In this document: in pieces, positions 6,919-9,693 of the stretch | Layout of the letters: each line of letters begins with the position of its first letter | Numbering within the stretch: position 1 is the stretch's first letter | NCBI GenBank assembly: GCA_041496705.1 | Contig: JBGQFD010000122.1 | Location: 1 to 9,693, forward strand | Length of the DNA: 9,693 nt | Reading direction: 5' to 3' | Origin: VBDM01 sp041496705 | GTDB taxonomy: Bacteria > Pseudomonadota > Gammaproteobacteria > Burkholderiales > SG8-39 | The notes under the pieces: generated by a model | What the model was told of the DNA's origin: nothing | Database searches by the model: none | Seen by the model: the letters and a program-made list of their open reading frames with translations, nothing else | Program-made: the position numbers and the translations under genes

Positions 6919-7476
6919 ATGACGATGAAATTCAGCACCGCGTTATCCGCGATGGTCCTGTTGGCAATTGCCGGATGCGCTTCGACCCCCGAACCCGCTG
7001 CGCCCGCACCGGCACCCGCGCCGGCGCCCGCTCCCGCCCCGGCCCAGTCGCTGCCGGTGCCGCCGCCGGCCCAGAAAGCCGCACCCGCCGCACCCCGGCC
7101 GGAAAAAGTCACCACCGCCTCCACGGTCAACTTCGATTTCGACCGCTACGTACTACGGCCCGACGCCAGAAGCAAGCTCGACGATCTCGTCAGCAAGCTG
7201 CGCAACGTGAACCTCGAGGTGGTCATCGCCGTCGGCCACGCCGACCGGCTCGGCGGGGACGCTTACAACATGAAGCTCTCGGTGCGCCGCGCAGACTCGA
7301 CCAAGGCCTATCTGGTCAGCAAAGGCGTTACCGCGAGCCGGGTCTACACCGAAGGCAAGGGCGAGCGCCAGCCGGTGAAGGACTGCAAGGGCGATGCCAA
7401 GACCAAGGAATTGATTGCGTGCCTGCAACCGAATCGCCGCGCCGACATCGAAGCCGTCGGGTCAGCCGCAAAATAG
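6919..7476 (+). CDS. OmpA-like peptidoglycan-binding outer-membrane lipoprotein (second paralogue)
   Basis: A 185-residue paralogue of the protein encoded at 4847-5419. The ATG at 6919 has AGGAG with a 7-nt spacer; a second ATG at codon 3 is too far from it. The signal has K4, hydrophobic residues 8-18 and lipobox I17-A-G-C20, with Ala at +2 (outer-membrane sorting expected). An Ala-Pro repeat linker (27-43) is followed by QSLPVPPPAQ (43-52) and an OmpA C-terminal domain (about 66-180). Peptidoglycan-contact residues D109 (GHADRLG) and R124 (N117-x2-LS-x2-RA) are intact. C156 and C168 match the conserved OmpA disulfide; the second cysteine pair of the first paralogue is absent. The gene follows the deaminase gene by 122 bp and ends at a strong terminator. 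Alternative name: Pal-like lipoprotein. No TolB or other Tol genes are nearby. Confidence 0.93.
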   Translation: MTMKFSTALSAMVLLAIAGCASTPEPAAPAPAPAPAPAPAPAQSLPVPPPAQKAAPAAPRPEKVTTASTVNFDFDRYVLRPDARSKLDDLVSKLRNVNLEVVIAVGHADRLGGDAYNMKLSVRRADSTKAYLVSKGVTASRVYTEGKGERQPVKDCKGDAKTKELIACLQPNRRADIEAVGSAAK

Positions 7477-7493
7477 AACGGCGTGCCTTGAAG

Positions 7494-7519
7494 AGCCCTG
7501 CCTCCGGCGGGGCTTTTTT
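7494..7519 (+). terminator. Intrinsic terminator after the second lipoprotein gene
   Basis: AGCCCTGCC (7494-7502) pairs with GGCGGGGCT (7506-7514) in a 9-bp stem with one G-T pair and a 3-nt loop (TCC), and the run of six T begins at the stem's last base (7514-7519). This is a textbook rho-independent terminator, closing the transcription unit before ubiG. Confidence 0.9.
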
Positions 7520-7558
7520 ATTTGCGCCAGGCCCGCACCTGCGCTTGAGCCACCGCCG

Positions 7559-8269
7559 ATGACCGTGCCCGTCAACGTCGATCCGCTGGAGCTGGAGAAA
7601 TTCAGCGCGCTCGCCCACCGCTGGTGGGACCCGGAGAGCGAGTTCAAGCCGCTGCACCAGATCAATCCTTTGCGGCTCGAATGGATAGACGCCATCGCCC
7701 CGCTCAAGGGCAGGAAGGTCCTCGACGTGGGTTGCGGCGGCGGCATTCTCGCCGAGGCCATGGCGCGGCGCGGCGCGCGCGTCAAGGGCATCGACCTGTC
7801 GGAAAAAGCGCTCAAGGTCGCGCAGCTGCACCGCATGGAGAGCCGGGTCGCGGTCGACTACGAAGCGGTCTCCGCCGAAGCGCTTGCCGAGAGCGAGTCC
7901 GCGACCTACGACGTCATCACCTGCATGGAGCTCCTCGAGCACGTCCCGGACCCGGGGAGCCTGGTGCGCGCGTGCTCGCGCCTGGCGCGTCCCGGAGGCG
8001 AGGTTTTCTTTTCCACGATCAACCGCAATCTCAAGTCCTACGTGTTTGCCGTGATCGGCGCCGAGTACGTCCTCAAGCTCTTGCCGAAAGGCACGCACGA
8101 TTATCTCAAGTTCGTCAAACCCTCCGAGCTCGCCCGCCACTGCCGTGCGGCGGGACTCGAAGTGCGCGAGATCAAGGGCATGCGCTACAACCCGCTCACG
8201 CGCAGTTACTCTCTGGTCGGGGACGCCAGCGTCAACTACCTGGTTCACTGCACCCGCGAAGACCGTTGA
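7559..8269 (+). CDS. ubiG: Ubiquinone biosynthesis O-methyltransferase UbiG
   Basis: A 236-residue SAM-dependent methyltransferase (E. coli UbiG is 240) that performs both O-methylations of the ubiquinone ring, acting peripherally at the inner membrane in the Ubi complex. Family marks: FSALAHRWWDPESEFKPLH near the N-terminus, INPLRLEWI (35-43), SAM motif I VLDVGCGGG (54-62), the acidic SAM-ribose residue D79 in GIDLSEKAL, the UbiG signature CMELLEHVPDP (122-132), and the C-terminal block GMRYNPLTRSYSL (207-219). The frame is open upstream to 7415, but the ATG at 7559 gives the usual N-terminus and lies after the terminator. No clear Shine-Dalgarno precedes it and only 39 bp separate it from the terminator T-run, so its promoter is unclear. 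Its TGA overlaps the start of the next gene by four bases. Confidence 0.96.
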   Translation: MTVPVNVDPLELEKFSALAHRWWDPESEFKPLHQINPLRLEWIDAIAPLKGRKVLDVGCGGGILAEAMARRGARVKGIDLSEKALKVAQLHRMESRVAVDYEAVSAEALAESESATYDVITCMELLEHVPDPGSLVRACSRLARPGGEVFFSTINRNLKSYVFAVIGAEYVLKLLPKGTHDYLKFVKPSELARHCRAAGLEVREIKGMRYNPLTRSYSLVGDASVNYLVHCTREDR

Positions 8270-8922
8270 GCGGCATCCGCGCAGTCCTGTTCGATCTCGA
8301 CGGCACGCTCGCCGACACGGCGCCGGACCTCGCCCGGGCGTTGAACCGCCTGCGCGCTCTGCAAGGACTCGCGCCGCTGCCGCCCGAAGTCGCCCGCCCG
8401 CACACGTCTGCCGGCGCGCGCGGCCTGCTCGCCGCCGGCTTCGGCGTCTCGCCCGGGGACGAGGGCTATGCTGCGCTGCGCGATTCCTTCCTGGATTTCT
8501 ATGCCGAAGGCCTGTGCGTGGAGACGCGCCTGTTCGACGGCATCGCGGAGCTGCTCGCCAGGATCAGGGTGCTCAAGCTGCCCTGGGGTATCGTGACCAA
8601 CAAGGGGAAGCGATTCAGCAAGCCTTTGCTGCGCCTGCTTGCCGTGGATCACCTTGCGGCCTGCATCGTGAGCGGCGACTCGACGGCGCACATCAAGCCG
8701 CATCCGGCGCCCCTGCTGCTCGCCGCGTCGCTGCTCGCGCTTCCTCCCGCGGACTGCATCTACGTCGGCGACGACCTGCGTGACGTGCAGGCCGCCCGCG
8801 CCGCCGGCATGCGGGTCGCGGTCGCCGCCTGGGGTTACCTTGGCGAGGGCGAGGACCCGCGAAACTGGAACGCCGACGCGGTAGTCTTCCGCCCTCGCGA
8901 GATTCTCGATCTGCTGTCGTAA
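8266..8922 (+). CDS. gph: HAD-superfamily phosphatase: phosphoglycolate phosphatase (Gph) or MurNAc-6-phosphate phosphatase (MupP)
   Basis: A 218-residue HAD subfamily IA hydrolase. Motif I is DLDGTLADT (nucleophile and general-acid Asp), motif II is GIVTNK, motif III Lys is in KPHPAP, and motif IV is VGDDLRDVQAARAAG, with an alpha-helical cap between about residues 17 and 85. The most likely start is TTG at 8266, which overlaps the ubiG TGA as TTGA and puts motif I at the usual distance from the N-terminus. The frame is open much further upstream inside ubiG, but that stretch is a shadow. Genes next to ubiG are commonly annotated gph. In Pseudomonas the ubiG neighbour is MupP, which dephosphorylates MurNAc-6-phosphate in peptidoglycan recycling. 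The stretches RLFDGI, WGIVTNK, and the C-terminal WGY followed by an NWNAD segment look more MupP-like to me than like E. coli Gph. Substrate is therefore open. Confidence 0.9.
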   Translation: MSGIRAVLFDLDGTLADTAPDLARALNRLRALQGLAPLPPEVARPHTSAGARGLLAAGFGVSPGDEGYAALRDSFLDFYAEGLCVETRLFDGIAELLARIRVLKLPWGIVTNKGKRFSKPLLRLLAVDHLAACIVSGDSTAHIKPHPAPLLLAASLLALPPADCIYVGDDLRDVQAARAAGMRVAVAAWGYLGEGEDPRNWNADAVVFRPREILDLLS

Positions 8923-8934
8923 AAGGGAACGAAC

Positions 8935-9243
8935 ATGCCTGCCTACTGGATAGCGCGCGCAAAAGTGAACGACCCAATCGAATACAGCAAGTATGCCGAC
9001 CAGGTGCCGCGGATTCTCGCCAAGCACGGCGCAAAGGTGCTGACCCGCGGCGGCCGCCACCAGACCCTGGAGGGCCCGGAGAAGTTCACGCGCTTCGTCG
9101 TCATCGAGTTTCCGAGCTTCGAGCAGGGCATCGCCTGCTTCAATTCGCAGGAGTACCAGGACGCCGCCGCCTTCCGCCGCAGGAACAAGGTCGGCGAAAA
9201 CGAGCTGGTGCTGGTGGAAGCCGGCGAAGGCGCTCCCAGATAG
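8935..9243 (+). CDS. DUF1330 family protein
   Basis: A 102-residue cytosolic protein matching the DUF1330 pattern: MPAYWIARAKV at the start, DPIEYSKYADQVPRIL, GAKVLTRGG, TLEGPEKFTRFVVIEFPS, and the SQEYQDAAAFRR block near 71-82. Such proteins adopt a small alpha+beta barrel (ferredoxin-like, dimeric) fold; no biochemical role is established. It begins 12 bp after the phosphatase stop, with AAGGGA upstream of the ATG, so it is probably the last gene of the ubiG transcription unit. No signal peptide or membrane segment is seen. The ssrA promoter begins 33 bp after its stop. Confidence 0.9.
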   Translation: MPAYWIARAKVNDPIEYSKYADQVPRILAKHGAKVLTRGGRHQTLEGPEKFTRFVVIEFPSFEQGIACFNSQEYQDAAAFRRRNKVGENELVLVEAGEGAPR

Positions 9244-9276
9244 CCCCTTGAATCCGGGCCGGCGCGGCCGCATCTG

Positions 9277-9285
9277 TGGGATAAT
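9277..9285 (+). promoter_or_regulatory. Predicted extended -10 promoter of ssrA
   Basis: TGGGATAAT is a TGn extension plus GATAAT (five of six). A TTGAAT at 9248-9253 is 26 bp away, too far to act as its -35. Transcription would begin near 9292, leaving a short 5' leader that RNase P would remove to give the mature end at 9306. Confidence 0.55.
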
Positions 9286-9305
9286 TGCAGCGCTGCAGAG
9301 AAATC

Positions 9306-9670
9306 GGGGGCGACCTGGTTTCGACGCGGGTATCGAAACAGCGCAGGGCATGCCGAGGACCAGTGACCTCGTAAATCCATCTGGAAACTTACAAACGCAA
9401 ACGACGAGCGTTTCGCTCTCGCGGCCTAATACCCGCGAGACGCTGCACTAGCCTGCTGATGGGCTAGGCCCCGCAAGGGGTGCAGCGTCATTCACATCAG
9501 CCTCTCCTCCAGGTCTGGCCGCTTGGCCCGGGGGATCCGTCGAAGCGGCTAGCTGAGCGTCAGCCTGCCGGTCGGCGGTCGCAAAGCGAAACCCAAATGA
9601 CCAGGCTAAGCATGTAGTCCTGACTGCGTAGGACTTACGGACGCGGGTTCGATTCCCGCCGCCTCCACCA
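9306..9670 (+). ncRNA. ssrA: Transfer-messenger RNA (tmRNA, ssrA), one-piece form
   Basis: A complete 365-nt tmRNA gene. With SmpB it rescues stalled ribosomes and tags the nascent chain for proteolysis. The tRNA-like part is intact: acceptor GGGGGCG (9306-9312) pairs with CGCCTCC (one G-U), followed by A and an encoded CCA (9668-9670), and the T-arm has GCGGG-TTCGATT-CCCGC. Pseudoknot 1 is visible as CGAGG/CCTCG (9354-9358, 9367-9371) with CCAG/CTGG. The resume codon GCA is at 9397, and the tag reads ANDERFALAA with stop TAA at 9427-9429. Downstream, GACGCTGCA/TGCAGCGTC (9439-9447, 9481-9489) encloses CTAGCC/GGCTAG, whose loop GCTGATG (9455-9461) pairs with CATCAGC (9495-9501) as a second pseudoknot. 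A CCCC-GCAA-GGGG tetraloop hairpin (9469-9480) is also present. Confidence 0.98.
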
Positions 9671-9693
9671 GAACGACGTCCAGGGACGTCCGG
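9671..9693 (+). repeat. Nested GACGTC repeat directly after ssrA
   Basis: GACGTC occurs at 9675-9680 and 9685-9690, separated by CAGG, and each copy is itself palindromic. They can be read as a direct repeat (GACGTCC twice) or as a 6-bp stem with a 4-nt loop. The window ends 3 bp later, so I cannot tell whether this is the base of a terminator or part of an integration-associated repeat. Confidence 0.4.

Noticed and set aside
7624..8265. A long upstream extension of the phosphatase frame inside ubiG
   Set aside because: The extension has no HAD features and overlaps ubiG entirely in another frame; motif I begins only a few residues after the TTG at 8266.
9248..9451. A 67-codon open frame running into ssrA
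   Set aside because: It lacks a ribosome-binding site and overlaps the structured tmRNA.

Overview
The window looks like a stretch of core chromosome from a GC-rich betaproteobacterium. The evidence is an ssrA gene whose tag reads ANDERFALAA (the ANDExxALAA type usual in that class), a translationally coupled gyrA-serC pair, and ubiG followed by a HAD phosphatase gene near gyrA. This order is known from Betaproteobacteria and, with a nucleoside deaminase included, from Pseudomonas. I cannot name the genus.

Left part, minus strand: gyrA (4643 to 2079) overlaps serC (2082 to 1000) by four bases. About 100 bp further downstream lies the start of a secreted outer-membrane beta-barrel protein of autotransporter type. 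It has its own likely promoter and a GTG start, and it runs off the left edge with 300 codons visible. The long plus-strand open frames opposite these genes are shadows.

Centre, divergent from gyrA, plus strand: an OmpA-like peptidoglycan-binding lipoprotein (4847-5419), an amidohydrolase of the 5'-methylthioadenosine/S-adenosylhomocysteine deaminase family (5462-6796), and a second, clearly paralogous OmpA-like lipoprotein (6919-7476) ending in a strong intrinsic terminator (7494-7519). The two lipoproteins share an Ala-Pro linker followed by the element QSLPVPPPAQ.

Right part, plus strand: ubiG (7559-8269) overlaps a HAD phosphatase gene (8266-8922) by four bases. That enzyme is Gph or, more interestingly, a MupP-type MurNAc-6-phosphate phosphatase. 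A DUF1330 gene follows after 12 bp, then the complete ssrA tmRNA gene (9306-9670) with an extended -10 promoter. The last 23 bases hold a nested GACGTC repeat.

Together the genes cover DNA supercoiling, serine/pyridoxal biosynthesis, ubiquinone synthesis, salvage of SAM by-products, envelope/peptidoglycan attachment and ribosome rescue. I found no CRISPR array, insertion sequence, phage gene or defence system. The points most worth a second look are the paralogous OmpA pair around the deaminase, the possible MupP, an apparent promoter written into the last codons of the deaminase, and the autotransporter gene that follows serC.
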